NCBI RefSeq assembly: GCF_003696205.1
Contig: NZ_RFFI01000009.1
Location: 1 to 54,522, forward strand
Length of the DNA: 54,522 nt
Source: Cellulomonas triticagri
GTDB taxonomy: Bacteria; Actinomycetota; Actinomycetes; Actinomycetales; Cellulomonadaceae
Reading direction: 5' to 3'
The position numbers and the translations under genes are program-made. Below the pieces are notes generated by a model. It made no database searches. It had not been told where the DNA came from and was given only the letters and a program-made list of their open reading frames with translations. This document shows positions 33,033 through 41,051 of this stretch, piece after piece. Position 1 is the stretch's first letter; each line of letters opens with the position of its first letter.

Positions 33033-33443
33033 GTGAACCAGGTGCGCGACACGGGCCCGTTCTTCCACGGCACGAAGGCCGATCTGGGGGAGGGCGACCT
33101 CCTCACCGCGGGCTTCCGGTCGAACTACCGGCCCGAGGTCGTCATGAACCACGTCTACTTCACGGCCGTGGTCGACGGCGCCGGCCTGGCAGCCGAGCTG
33201 GCGCCCGGCGACGCCGCGCCCCGGGTCTACGAGGTCGAGCCCACCGGCTCCTACGAGGACGACCCGAACGTCACCGACAAGAAGTTCCCCGGCAACCCCA
33301 CGCGGTCCTACCGCAGCACCGCACCGCTGCGCGTCGTCCGGGAGGTCGACGGCTGGCCCCGGCTCAGCCCCGAGGCCCTGGCCACCTGGCGCGCGCGCCT
33401 CGCCGTCCTCGCCGCCGACGCGCGCGGCGAGATCATCAACTGA
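33033..33443 (+). CDS. arr: Rifampin ADP-ribosyltransferase
   Basis: 136 residues, cytosolic. Uses NAD to ADP-ribosylate the C23 hydroxyl of rifamycins. All Arr landmarks are visible: FFHGTKADLGEGDLLTAGFR, SNYRPEVVMNHVYFTAV, YEVEPTGSYEDDPNVTDKKF and PGNPTRSYRS. The size and motifs match the Arr enzymes of mycobacteria. TACCCT at 33020-33025 lies seven bases before GTG 33033; a GAGGG is also present. Arr is commonly part of the intrinsic resistance of environmental actinobacteria rather than of mobile elements, and nothing mobile surrounds it here. Confidence 0.94.
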   Translation: MNQVRDTGPFFHGTKADLGEGDLLTAGFRSNYRPEVVMNHVYFTAVVDGAGLAAELAPGDAAPRVYEVEPTGSYEDDPNVTDKKFPGNPTRSYRSTAPLRVVREVDGWPRLSPEALATWRARLAVLAADARGEIIN

Positions 33444-33465
33444 CACCGCACCGTAGCCTGGGCTC

Positions 33466-33798
33466 ATGACCAGCCTGGCCGCACGCGTGGACGGACTCGA
33501 CGGCGTGCACGAGACGCTCGTGGCCGACCGGATCGGGGAGTGGGAGGTCATGGTCGGCGGCGGGCCCGAGCGCTTCGTGCTCACCGCCACCGCGGGGGAC
33601 TCCGTCGCCAACGCCGTCACCGCGGACCAGCCCGACGGTGACGAGGACGACGACACGATCGACCTCACCGTCGGCGGGCAGGGCGTCGACTACCCGGTCC
33701 AGTACGCGCTGCACCGGCACGAGGTCGACGCGGCGCTCGCCGACCTCGCGGCCGTCGGGCCGGGGGAGGACCTGCCGGCCGACCGGTGGGAGCGGTGA
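33466..33798 (+). CDS. Imm1-like hypothetical protein
   Basis: 110 residues with a beta-rich half (GEWEVMVGGGPERFVLTATA, DTIDLTVGGQGVDYPVQYAL) and a C-terminal helix ending LPADRWER. The order resembles Imm1-type immunity proteins of actinobacterial polymorphic toxin systems, where a YP-x-x-x(V/L) segment precedes a helix. This is a by-eye guess, and no toxin is nearby. TAGCCT at 33454-33459 lies six bases before the ATG, so it is probably leaderless. Confidence 0.5.
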   Translation: MTSLAARVDGLDGVHETLVADRIGEWEVMVGGGPERFVLTATAGDSVANAVTADQPDGDEDDDTIDLTVGGQGVDYPVQYALHRHEVDAALADLAAVGPGEDLPADRWER

Positions 33799-33805
33799 CC
33801 GCACC

Positions 33806-34225
33806 GTGGACGTGACGCTCGGCGGCCGCATGGGCGGCCCGGAGGTCGGCGCGACCTTCCTGCCCGGGGTCGTCGCGGTCCGGCACCGCCTCAAGGCGGC
33901 GCTCGCCCCGGTGGCCGTCGACGGCGTCGGCCTCCTCGACCTCGAGGTGTGGATCGGCGGGAGCACGACCGACCACGGAGCCGGCGGGTTCGCGGCGACC
34001 ATGCGGTACTCCGCGGCACGGTCCCGGCTGCTGCTGACCGTGGCCGTCCCGCACGAGCACGCCTCGCACACCCTGCCGGCGGACGCCGCCCAGGAGGTCG
34101 CGGGGTGGCTGGTCCGCGGCTTCGCGGCCGCGCGCGTGCCCCGCAGCGCCCAGGGGCTGCGGCTCGACCCGGTCCTAGCCGCGCTCGCAGCCGTGCGGAC
34201 GGCCGCGGCAGGCACCGGGGCGTGA
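33806..34225 (+). CDS. Hypothetical protein
   Basis: 139 residues: LPGVVAVRHRLKAALAPVAV, LDLEVWIGGSTTDHGAGGFA, ARSRLLLTVAVPHEHASHTL and QEVAGWLVRGFAAARVPRSA. It looks like a soluble mixed alpha/beta protein and may belong with the preceding 110-residue gene, seven bases upstream. No family recognised. The GTG at 33806 is a tentative start; GTG 33812 is equally possible. Confidence 0.6.
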   Translation: MDVTLGGRMGGPEVGATFLPGVVAVRHRLKAALAPVAVDGVGLLDLEVWIGGSTTDHGAGGFAATMRYSAARSRLLLTVAVPHEHASHTLPADAAQEVAGWLVRGFAAARVPRSAQGLRLDPVLAALAAVRTAAAGTGA

Positions 34226-34237
34226 GGAGCCCCCGGC

Positions 34238-34540
34238 CTACCGCCTGTGCTTCTCGGGGGCGGCGAGGCTCGCCCCCGACGCGCACCACGACAGCACCGA
34301 CCTGACCGAGACCGCGGACAGCACCGACCCCACGGCCAGCCAGCACCCGATCGAGGCGACCGCCGCGATCGAGCCGACGGACGCGATCGAGCTGATGCCC
34401 CCCACCGACGCGACGGACCCGATGCTGCCGATGGAGAGCACCGAGTCCGTGGACCCGACGGAGAGCACCGACCCGCTCGACCGGAAGGACAGGAACGAGC
34501 GGCGCGGGTGGGATCCCGGGTGGGTGCGGCTGCTGGTCAT
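34238..34540 (-). CDS. Ser-(Ile/Val)-x triplet-repeat protein of unknown function
   Basis: 100 residues. After a basic head (MTSSRTHPGSHPRRSFLSFR) about 65 residues follow a strict three-residue period of small-hydrophobic-small: SVLSVGSTD, SVLSIGSIG, SVASVGGIS, SIASVGSIA, AVASIGCWL, AVGSVLSAV, SVRSVLSWC. It ends SGASLAAPEKHRR. The repeats are not translationally trivial: Ser and Gly codons vary (TCG, TCC, AGC; GGG, GGC), so protein rather than DNA is under selection. GGAGG lies eight bases before the ATG. Such sequence could form a beta-solenoid or a membrane-inserted sheet. No function is known to me. Confidence 0.7.
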   Translation of the reverse strand: MTSSRTHPGSHPRRSFLSFRSSGSVLSVGSTDSVLSIGSIGSVASVGGISSIASVGSIAAVASIGCWLAVGSVLSAVSVRSVLSWCASGASLAAPEKHRR

Positions 34541-34627
34541 GGTGACCTCCGGACGGGGGTGCGGCGCCTCGACGATCGTCCCACCGCGCACCCACCGCCG
34601 TCACGCCCCGCCGAGTACGGTTCCCGC

Positions 34628-35361
34628 ATGCTGCTGCGCGACCTCCCCGAGGGCGCCGTCGTGCTGGACGACGGCCTGACCGGCTCGCCCGTGGACCGGG
34701 TCGAGTGGCTCGACCCCGACGGCACGACGGTCACCGTGCACCTCGTGGACGGCACGGTGCGGTCCGCGCCCGGCGACGCGGCGCTGCGCCCGGCCGACGG
34801 GGACCGGCTCACCCCGGTCGACGGACCGGTGCCGTGGCTGCCCGCGACGTGGGACGCCCGCGCGGCGGACGCCTGGGCCGCCTACGTCGCCGGGGACCTC
34901 GACGCCGCCCGGACGGCCGTCACGGGTGCCGAGCAGGTCGAGTTCACGGGCGACTACGACGCGTGGACCCCCGTCGAGTCCGCCGGCGGGGGGGGCGCCC
35001 GGGGCGCGCACCCCCGCCGCGCCCCCCCCCGCGGGCGGGCCCCCCGGGCGACTCCGACGGTGGGACCCCGTCCGAGTCCGCCGTCGTGAGGCGCGCCCGG
35101 CTCGCGCAGCACGACGGCGACCCCGACCTCGTCCGGCACCTCGGTGCCCGTCTCGACGTCGAGGCCCGCTCCGCGCACCCGAAGGTCGCGCAGCGGGTCC
35201 TGCTGCGCCGGTTCGACGAGGACCTGCCCGACGACCCCGCGGACCGGGTGCGGGAGTCCGCCCGGCGATGGGCCCGCGCGGAGGCCGGGGGGATCGACGC
35301 CGACGCGATGCTCGCGGAGCACCACGCGGCGCTCGTCGCCCTGCGCGGCGCGGAGCGCTGA
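34628..35361 (+). pseudogene. Hypothetical protein gene interrupted by two homopolymer frameshifts
   Basis: Frame 1 starts MLLRDLPEGAVVLDDGLTGS and reads well to ADAWAAYVAGDLDAARTAV and WTPVESAGG. After a run of eight G (34988-34995) the sensible frame moves by one (APGARTPAAPPPAGGPPG). After nine C (35022-35030) it moves again, continuing GDSDGGTPSESAVVRRARLA to AALVALRGAER and TGA at 35361. GC3 and natural codon use follow the switching frame. Each run is one base too long for a continuous frame of about 244 codons. Read as annotated, the first frame ends at 35089, and GTG 35086 could start a separate 91-residue protein. No family recognised. TACGGT six bases before the ATG suggests leaderless transcription. 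Confidence 0.65.
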
Positions 35362-35390
35362 CCAGGCGAGCCACGAGGCGGACCCGCGGG

Positions 35391-35615
35391 TCAGTCCGCG
35401 AGGAAGAGCCACGCCGCGGCGAACCACCACGCGACGAGCAGCACGGGCACCGCCACCAGCACCCAGGCGGGCGCAGTCCGTCGCGGTTCGGTCGCCTCGC
35501 GACGGTGCCGCAGGACCACCGGAGCCACGAGCATCACGGCGTAGGGCACACCACCGGTGACGGCGATGATGAGCGTGAGCAGCAGGTAGTCGCTCGACGG
35601 GGCCTCCGGCAGCAT
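35391..35615 (-). CDS. Small two-segment membrane protein
   Basis: 74 residues with two hydrophobic helices (YLLLTLIIAVTGGVPYAVML and WVLVAVPVLLVAWWFAAAWL) separated by a basic loop (RHRREATEPRRT). An upstream in-frame ATG adding 18 residues is possible. No family recognised. It stands alone, opposite to its neighbours. Confidence 0.6.
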   Translation of the reverse strand: MLPEAPSSDYLLLTLIIAVTGGVPYAVMLVAPVVLRHRREATEPRRTAPAWVLVAVPVLLVAWWFAAAWLFLAD

Positions 35616-35674
35616 GTCGCCGAAGGTAACGGGACGGGAACCGCACGACCACCACGAGGAGCGATCCATAGGTC

Positions 35675-35701
35675 GGAAGGCCTCGCCCGGCGAGGCCTTC
35701 C
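35675..35701. terminator. Hairpin terminator
   Basis: GGAAGGCCTCGC pairs perfectly with GCGAGGCCTTCC across CCG (12-bp stem). It lies between two genes pointing away from each other, 47 bases before the next start. It would stop rightward transcripts coming from the 34.6 kb gene before the PrsW operon. Confidence 0.7.
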
Positions 35702-35747
35702 GTGTCACAGTTCCCTCACAGGTCGAGTCGAGCGCCGGGGGGCCGCT

Positions 35748-36374
35748 GTGTTGACAGCGCGTGTGGACGAGGTCCGGGTGCCGGTGGAGCACCGCTGGCT
35801 GGGGATGGACCGCAGGTCCATCCCGTACGCGCTGGTGGCCCTGGGAGTGATCGCGCTCTGGGCGTGGGTCGCGCCGTGGGTCGCGGCCCAGGTCGCCTGG
35901 GACGACCCGATCCGGGCGGGTGAGGCCATCCAGGTCACCGACGGCACGACGCTGACGGCGGCGCCCGGGTGGGGCGTGGTGAGCGGGTTGCGGACCACCG
36001 ACGACACCCGCAGCGGGCAGGAGTCCGCCCAGCAGACGGTGCTGGTCAAGGACGGCGTGGTGTTCTCGATCCTGCAGGGGCCGTTCACCGAGGAGCCCGA
36101 TCGGCTGCTCGCCCAGGCTGAGCGGATCACCGGCGCGGGAAGCAGCGGCTTCCACGTCTCCGGCGACGAGCGTGCGGTCACGACCGCCTCGGGTCTGCGT
36201 GGGGTCGAGCAGGACTTCACCTCCGCCTCCAGCACCGGGACGGTGACGGCGTTCGTCGTCGACGGCACCGGCATCGAGATCCAGGTCGTCGGCGCCCCGG
36301 CGCAGGTCACGGCCCTGACCGGGGAGGTCGACGCGATGATCGCCTCGCTCACCGCCGAGGAGGCCACGCGATGA
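35748..36374 (+). CDS. Membrane-anchored protein coupled to PrsW gene
   Basis: 208 residues, no family recognised. One hydrophobic segment (IPYALVALGVIALWAWVAPW) is followed by an extracytoplasmic domain of about 160 residues (VTDGTTLTAAPGWGVVSGLR, GVVFSILQGPFTEEPDRLLA, VTAFVVDGTGIEIQVVGAPA). Its ATGA overlap with the PrsW protease gene suggests that the two work together, for example as substrate or partner, which is inference. GTG 35748 (VLTARVDEV) is the likely start. Confidence 0.68.
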   Translation: MLTARVDEVRVPVEHRWLGMDRRSIPYALVALGVIALWAWVAPWVAAQVAWDDPIRAGEAIQVTDGTTLTAAPGWGVVSGLRTTDDTRSGQESAQQTVLVKDGVVFSILQGPFTEEPDRLLAQAERITGAGSSGFHVSGDERAVTTASGLRGVEQDFTSASSTGTVTAFVVDGTGIEIQVVGAPAQVTALTGEVDAMIASLTAEEATR

Positions 36375-37558
36375 CCACGACCACCGTCCCCGCACCGGGC
36401 CTGGAGCAGCGGCGCGCCGCCGCGATCGAGGAGTCCGGGTGGGGCGCCCGGTTCCGCCTCCTGCAGCCGCGCAACCTGTGCTTCTGGGTGTACCTGCTCG
36501 CCGTCGCGCTCGGCGCGCGGCAGCTGTACGAGCTCGCTGCCCCGACGGCCGAGGTGTTCGCGGAGGCCAACCTCGCCGCCGTCGGGTCGGCCGGGGTGTT
36601 CGGCCTGCTGTTCGTGCTGTTCCTGCGCCACGTCGACCGCTACGAGCGCACCCCCGCCTCGCTCGCCGTGGCGGCGTTCGTCGGCGGCGGGATCGCCGCG
36701 CCGTGGGCGATGGCGCTGCCCGGCAACGCCGCCCTGATGGACCTGTACGGCAAGCTGTTCGGCCAGGCGTGGGCCACCGACTGGAAGGCCGGCTTGACCG
36801 CGCCGTTCGTCGAGGAGACCGCCAAGGCCGCCGTCTTCGTCCTGCTGCTCGGCCTCGCGCCGCGCGTCATCCGCACCGTGTACGACGGGCTGATCGTCGG
36901 CGCGTTCGTCGGGCTGGGTTTCCAGGTGCTCGAGGACATGCTCTACGGCCAGAACAGCGCCTACGAGAACTTCGGCGTCGACCAGGTCGGCTCGGTGCTG
37001 CACACCTTCGTGCTGCGGTCCGCCACCGGCGTGGCCTCGCACGCCATGTACACCGCCATCTTCGCCGCCGGCATCATCTACCTGGTCGGCACCCGCGCGC
37101 AGCCCCGGAGGGTCGGACGCGGGGTGCTGCTGGTGCTCGGGGCGATGCTCGTCCACGGGACCTGGGACTCGGCGGCCGCCCTCGCCGATGGCAACGGCTT
37201 CGCGGTGTCCGGCCTGATGCTCGCGATCACCCTGGCCAGCGTCGCGATCCTGCTCCTGGCCCTGCGCTGGGGCGCGCACCGCGAGCGCGGCTACCTGCAC
37301 GACGTCCTCGCCCCCGAGGTCGAGGCCGGCGTGCTGACCGACGTCGAGCTCCAGGCGCTGGTGGGGGAGCGCAGCCACCGTCGGCGCGACCGACGAGCCG
37401 CCGTGCGGGCTCGGGCCGAGGGTGTCAGCCGCCGGCGGGAGAAGCACGTGCTCGCCGCCGCGCTGGACCTGGCGCACGACCTGTCCGACAGCGACGGCCA
37501 GGTCAGCCCGGCTGTCAAGCACTCCCGCGCCGAGATCGACCGGCTGCGCCACCGCTGA
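36371..37558 (+). CDS. PrsW-family glutamic intramembrane protease
   Basis: 395 residues, about eight membrane segments. Catalytic motifs of the PrsW/CPBP superfamily are complete: FVEETAKAAVFVLLLGLAPR with Glu148-Glu149, GLGFQVLEDMLYGQN with Glu188-Asp189, SHAMYTAIFAAGI and LVHGTWDSAAALADG with the conserved His residues. PrsW of Bacillus cleaves the anti-sigma factor RsiW; the target here is unknown. The C-terminal 100 residues are a basic, helical cytosolic tail (ERSHRRRDRRAAVRARAEGV) not needed for catalysis. Confidence 0.9.
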   Translation: MTTTTVPAPGLEQRRAAAIEESGWGARFRLLQPRNLCFWVYLLAVALGARQLYELAAPTAEVFAEANLAAVGSAGVFGLLFVLFLRHVDRYERTPASLAVAAFVGGGIAAPWAMALPGNAALMDLYGKLFGQAWATDWKAGLTAPFVEETAKAAVFVLLLGLAPRVIRTVYDGLIVGAFVGLGFQVLEDMLYGQNSAYENFGVDQVGSVLHTFVLRSATGVASHAMYTAIFAAGIIYLVGTRAQPRRVGRGVLLVLGAMLVHGTWDSAAALADGNGFAVSGLMLAITLASVAILLLALRWGAHRERGYLHDVLAPEVEAGVLTDVELQALVGERSHRRRDRRAAVRARAEGVSRRREKHVLAAALDLAHDLSDSDGQVSPAVKHSRAEIDRLRHR

Positions 37559-37581
37559 CATCCCCTTCCGAAGGAGTGCTC

Positions 37582-38035
37582 GTGCGCGTGCAACCCCCAG
37601 CCTGGATCGGCCTGGCCATCTAGGCGCTCTACCTCGTCGTCGCCGCCGTCCAGGCGGTCAGCGGTGTTCCGTCCACCCAGTTCGGCGACTCCGCGAGCAA
37701 CGTCTGGCGCCGCGGCGCCGTCGTCTCGCTCGCCGTCGGCGCCGTCGTCGTAGCCGCGATCACGACGTGGCTCGGCTGGTGGCGGCCCGCGCTGCGCGAG
37801 CGGCGCACGACGCGGGCGAGGTGGGCGTGGACTTCGTCGTCGCCGGTCTGACCCTCGGCGTGCTCGTCGGCTTCGACGAGGAGCTGACCAGCCGCGGTCC
37901 GCTGCTCACCGCACTGCGGGGCCGCACCCGCAAGGTCGCGGTCGCGCTGATCTCCAGCGCCCTGTTCGGACTGATGCACGGGATCGACGTCGTGCTGGGG
38001 CAGTCCGTCACCGACACCCTGCCGACAAGGCCTCA
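37582..38035 (+). pseudogene. Degenerate CPBP (CAAX) intramembrane protease
   Basis: It begins with an intact ribosome-binding site (AAGGAG) and GTG, MRVQPPAWIGLAI, but a TAG follows at 37621. In the same frame ALYLVVAAVQAV, WRRGAVVSLAVGAVVV and WLGWWRPALRERR continue to about 37810. The sequence then shifts frame to GVDFVVAGLTLGVLVGFDEE, LTSRGPLLTALRG and ALISSALFGLMHGIDVVLGQ, which carry the EExxxR and H motifs of the family. The end is lost near 38035, where a perfect 16-base palindrome begins the repeat copy A region. At least three lesions, so not functional. Confidence 0.85.
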
Positions 38036-38167
38036 CGTGAGGCCGACGACGCCGCGGATGACACGGTCGGGTCGCAGCCGTCCCGTACCCATCATCACCG
38101 CAGACGCGAGATCAGATCGATGCGCAGATGTCTCCTGGCACCTCTGCGGATCGTGTCGGTCGTACTC
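38029..38167 (+). repeat. Dispersed intergenic repeat, copy A
   Basis: Core 38111-38167 (ATCAGATCGATGCGCAGA onward, ending GGTCGTACTC), the most diverged of five copies in the window. The hairpin arms ATGCGCAG and CTGCGGAT still pair at 7 of 8 positions, with CCTGGCACCT in the loop. The left part may begin with the palindrome GGCCTCACGTGAGGCC at 38029-38044. The remaining bases to 38344 show no coding capacity. Confidence 0.65.
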
Positions 38168-38344
38168 CCGCTGCGCCGTCTCGTGGGCGACGTGCAGATC
38201 AGGGCACCGGCCGACTGCCGGGGAGAACTGCTCCGGTCCACCCGCGGCGCCTGCTGGAGCACGGTGGGCGGCCGAGTTTCCCGAGGTCGTCCGCCCACCG
38301 TGCTGACATCGACGATCTCCGCGGACGAGCGCCGACGCCGACCC

Positions 38345-39199
38345 TCAGGACGGCTTGTCGGTCGTCAGCGCGAGGTCACGGGCTGCGGCGACGTCGGACG
38401 CCAGGGCCGTCGCCCGCTCCGCCGCCATTCCTGAGGAGTCCGAGCCGAGCTGCTGGCGAAGCGGCCCGTCCGCACGCGCCGCGATCGACGCGATTGCACG
38501 AGCTGCCCTGACGGGGTCGCCGGGCTGGGTGCCCGGCATCGCGCGGTGCTGCTCGATCATCGAAGCGATGGCCGGGTACGCGTCTCCCGTGTCCGTGGCG
38601 ACCTCTAGCGAGCTCGGCCGGAGGAAGTCCGTGTCGAAGTACCCGGGCTCGACGATGGTGACATCGATGCCGTGGTCGGCGACCTCGCCGGCCAGTGACT
38701 CCGTGAGCCCCTCGACGGCGAACTTCGCGGCGCAGTAGAGACCCCAGCCCGGGAAGGCCAGGAGCCCCAGGATCGAGGACACCGTGATCACGTGCCCGGA
38801 CCCGGCCGCGCGCATGCCCGGCAGCACCTCGCGCAGGACGTTCCAGGTGCCTGCGACCTGGACGTCGAGCATGCGGCGCACGTCGGCGTGGCTCGTGTCT
38901 TCGACCGCGCCCAGGTAGCCGTAGCCCGCGTTGTTCACCACGACGTCGACGCCGCCGAACCGCGTGGTCGCCTCCGTGACGGCGACGTGCACGGAGTGCG
39001 GGTCGGTGAGGTCGACCTCGAGCGCCAGGAGGCTCCCACTCGGGGCGCCGTCGAGTGCGGCGAGCAGTCGCTCGGTCGAGCGGGTCGTGGCTACCACGCG
39101 GTCGCCGCGCTCGAGCAGATGGCGGACCAGGGCGAGGCCGAGCCCGCGGGAGGTCCCGGTGATGAACCAGGTGGCGGGGCGGTCGGTGGGGTAGGTCAT
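38345..39199 (-). CDS. Short-chain dehydrogenase/reductase (SDR)
   Basis: 284 residues, classical SDR using NAD(P)H on an unidentified carbonyl or alcohol. ATWFITGTSRGLGLALVRHL gives the TGxxxGxG cofactor site. The Arg after it and VATTRSTERL suggest NADP preference. NNAGYGYLG, ITVSSILGLLAFPGW and YCAAKFAVEGLTESL contain the Asn-Ser-Tyr-Lys catalytic set. GAGAGGAA precedes the ATG. It is divergent from an XRE/MmyB regulator, a very common pairing in actinobacteria, with 147 bases between them. Confidence 0.92.
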   Translation of the reverse strand: MTYPTDRPATWFITGTSRGLGLALVRHLLERGDRVVATTRSTERLLAALDGAPSGSLLALEVDLTDPHSVHVAVTEATTRFGGVDVVVNNAGYGYLGAVEDTSHADVRRMLDVQVAGTWNVLREVLPGMRAAGSGHVITVSSILGLLAFPGWGLYCAAKFAVEGLTESLAGEVADHGIDVTIVEPGYFDTDFLRPSSLEVATDTGDAYPAIASMIEQHRAMPGTQPGDPVRAARAIASIAARADGPLRQQLGSDSSGMAAERATALASDVAAARDLALTTDKPS

Positions 39200-39346
39200 G
39201 GGAGTTCCTCTCTCGTCGGTCCTTTCAGCCTCCGGTGGGCGGCGGGGTCGTGGGGCCGCACAACCGGCTCTGCGGAGCCCAGGAGGCTCGCGCCTAGGAC
39301 GCGCAGGGCCAGGCGCGGCGACGACGTGGTGCGCGAAGATCGAGTG

Positions 39347-40207
39347 GTGGCCGACGTCAACCGCGAACTCGCCGACTTCCTGCGCCGTGCCCGCGGCCAG
39401 GCCGACCGCGCCCGGGCGGGCCTCCCTCCGGACGACCGGGTGCGGCGCGTGCCGGGTCTTCGCCGGGAGGAGGTCGCTGCGCTCGCCCGCGTTTCGACGG
39501 ACTACTACACCAGGCTCGAGCAGGGCCGACGGATCGTCCCGTCGGCAGGCGTCGTGGCGGCGATCGCGACCGCCCTGGACCTGGACGACGCTGGACGCGC
39601 GCACCTGACCCACCTCATCGGCGCGACCCCGCGCCCGTCCCGACGGCCCGTCCGCGCCCAGAGCGCCCGCCAGGGACTGCATCAGCTCCTCGACGCTCTG
39701 GACGGCGTCCCGGCGCTGCTGCTGGGACGGCGTACGGACGTGCTCGCCGCGAACAGGCTCGCCCGCGCCCTGCTCGCCGACTTCGATGCGATGCCCGCTC
39801 GTGACCGGAACTACGCGCGGTGGATGTTCCTCGATGCCGGTGCGCGCGAGCGTCTCGTCGACTGGGACGCGCAGGCACGGACCGTCGTGGAGAACCTCCG
39901 TCTCGAAGCCGGCCGCGACCCCGACGACCCGGCGACGCAGGCGCTCGTCGGCGCCCTGACCATCGCCAGCACCGATTTCGCCCGATGGTGGGAGGAGCAC
40001 CGGGTCCACCAGCGCACATTCGGCGACAAGCGGTTCCGCCATCCCGTGGTCGGCGACCTCACCCTCCAGTACGAGACACTGACCAACCCGGGCGACCCGG
40101 AGCAGGTGCTGTTCCTGTTCACAGCCGAACCCGGGTCACCGTCGCGGCAGGCGCTCGACCTTCTGACGAGCTGGACACTGGAAGGAGCCGGGCACCCGTC
40201 TGTCTGA
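39347..40207 (+). CDS. XRE-family regulator with MmyB-like ligand-binding domain
   Basis: 286 residues. The N-terminal helix-turn-helix GLRREEVAALARVSTDYYTR is followed by LEQGRRIVPSAGVVAAIATA. The C-terminal MmyB/MLTR ligand-binding domain shows ALLLGRRTDVLAANRLARAL, RNYARWMFLDAGARERLVDW, DFARWWEEHRV and GDLTLQYETLTNPGDPEQVL. Regulators of this class usually control the adjacent divergent oxidoreductase, here the SDR, possibly in response to a fatty-acid-like ligand. Start chosen at GTG 39347 in a run of two GTG codons. Confidence 0.9.
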   Translation: MADVNRELADFLRRARGQADRARAGLPPDDRVRRVPGLRREEVAALARVSTDYYTRLEQGRRIVPSAGVVAAIATALDLDDAGRAHLTHLIGATPRPSRRPVRAQSARQGLHQLLDALDGVPALLLGRRTDVLAANRLARALLADFDAMPARDRNYARWMFLDAGARERLVDWDAQARTVVENLRLEAGRDPDDPATQALVGALTIASTDFARWWEEHRVHQRTFGDKRFRHPVVGDLTLQYETLTNPGDPEQVLFLFTAEPGSPSRQALDLLTSWTLEGAGHPSV

Positions 40208-40346
40208 CACCGCCGATTCCGGAACGGGGCAGGGCGCCCCACACACCGGACGGAGACCCGCAGGCCATGCCGTCGGCACCGTCGCACCGCTGATGGCCCA
40301 CCGCGGCCGCGCATCTCAGGATCATGGCCGACTCACGGCGTTGACC

Positions 40347-40464
40347 CTGGTCAGAGGTTCGAAGGCTCTGCGCGGAGCGAGGGGTAGCGCCCTTAGACGT
40401 GCTCCATCAGACGCAAGACGCAGACCAGTACCGGCACCGCTGCGTATCAGGATTGGTCGTCCTA
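40347..40464 (+). repeat. Dispersed intergenic repeat, copy B
   Basis: Core 40406-40464 (ATCAGACGCAAGACGCAG onward, with CTGCGTATCAGGATTGGTCG). The left part from CTGGTCAGAGG at 40347 aligns with copy D. Hairpin arms AGACGCAG and CTGCGTAT pair at 7 of 8 positions. The right end overlaps the stop codon of the convergent TetR gene (40462). Bases 40208-40346 hold nothing recognisable. Confidence 0.72.
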
Positions 40465-41019
40465 CCCCACCGATCCCGACGCGTCACGGATCAGCCCGAT
40501 GATCCGCTCGGCAGCGCGCAGGCGCTCTTCTGGCGACATGCGGTTGCTGCCGATGGCATCGTTCACCCACAGGCCGTCGGCCGCCAGGAGCGCGATCGTG
40601 CGCGAGCTGGACGCCCCCGTCGCCCCGGCGACGGGCGACGGGATCCACCGCTCGATGACGTCGGTCCACGCCTGCTGGTGCTCGCTGTTCGGGCTCTCGA
40701 GCATCATCAGGAGCTCGGCTCGGGTGGCCGACGTGGTGGCCACCCGGACGTAGGCGATGAGCCGTTCGAGCTCGGTCGCATCACCGGCGCGCATACCGCA
40801 AGCAGCCTCGAGTTGCCGCTCCCAGCGCTGCGCGAGGTGCAGGTGGATCGCTGCGATCAGCTCGTCCCGGGAACGGAAGTGGTAGATGATCCCGCCGCGC
40901 GTCACTCCTGACGCGGCGGCGACGGAGTCGAACGTGACCGCGGTGATGCCTTCGGCCTCGATCACGCTGACAGCCGCGTCGAGGATCGCGGTCTTGTTGC
41001 TCTGTCGCACTGGTGACAT
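40462..41019 (-). CDS. TetR-family regulator
   Basis: 185 residues. The DNA-binding part is NKTAILDAAVSVIEAEGITA, then VTFDSVAAASGVTRGGIIYH and FRSRDELIAAIHLHLAQRW. The C-terminal ligand domain (LIAYVRVATTSATRAELLMM, TIALLAADGLWVNDAIGSNR) resembles TetR_C_37-type regulators. It lies directly downstream of the MFS exporter gene on the same strand (33 bases) and probably represses it through the dyad at 42588-42617. Its stop codon falls at the edge of repeat copy B. Confidence 0.9.
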   Translation of the reverse strand: MSPVRQSNKTAILDAAVSVIEAEGITAVTFDSVAAASGVTRGGIIYHFRSRDELIAAIHLHLAQRWERQLEAACGMRAGDATELERLIAYVRVATTSATRAELLMMLESPNSEHQQAWTDVIERWIPSPVAGATGASSSRTIALLAADGLWVNDAIGSNRMSPEERLRAAERIIGLIRDASGSVG

Positions 41020-41051
41020 CTCCCTTGCCCGACCGTCGACGGACGTCGTGA

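Noticed and set aside
35086..35361. Separate 91-residue gene starting at GTG 35086
   Set aside because: The sensible frame is already open upstream of this GTG with good codon use, so a frameshifted single gene explains it better; mentioned as an alternative.
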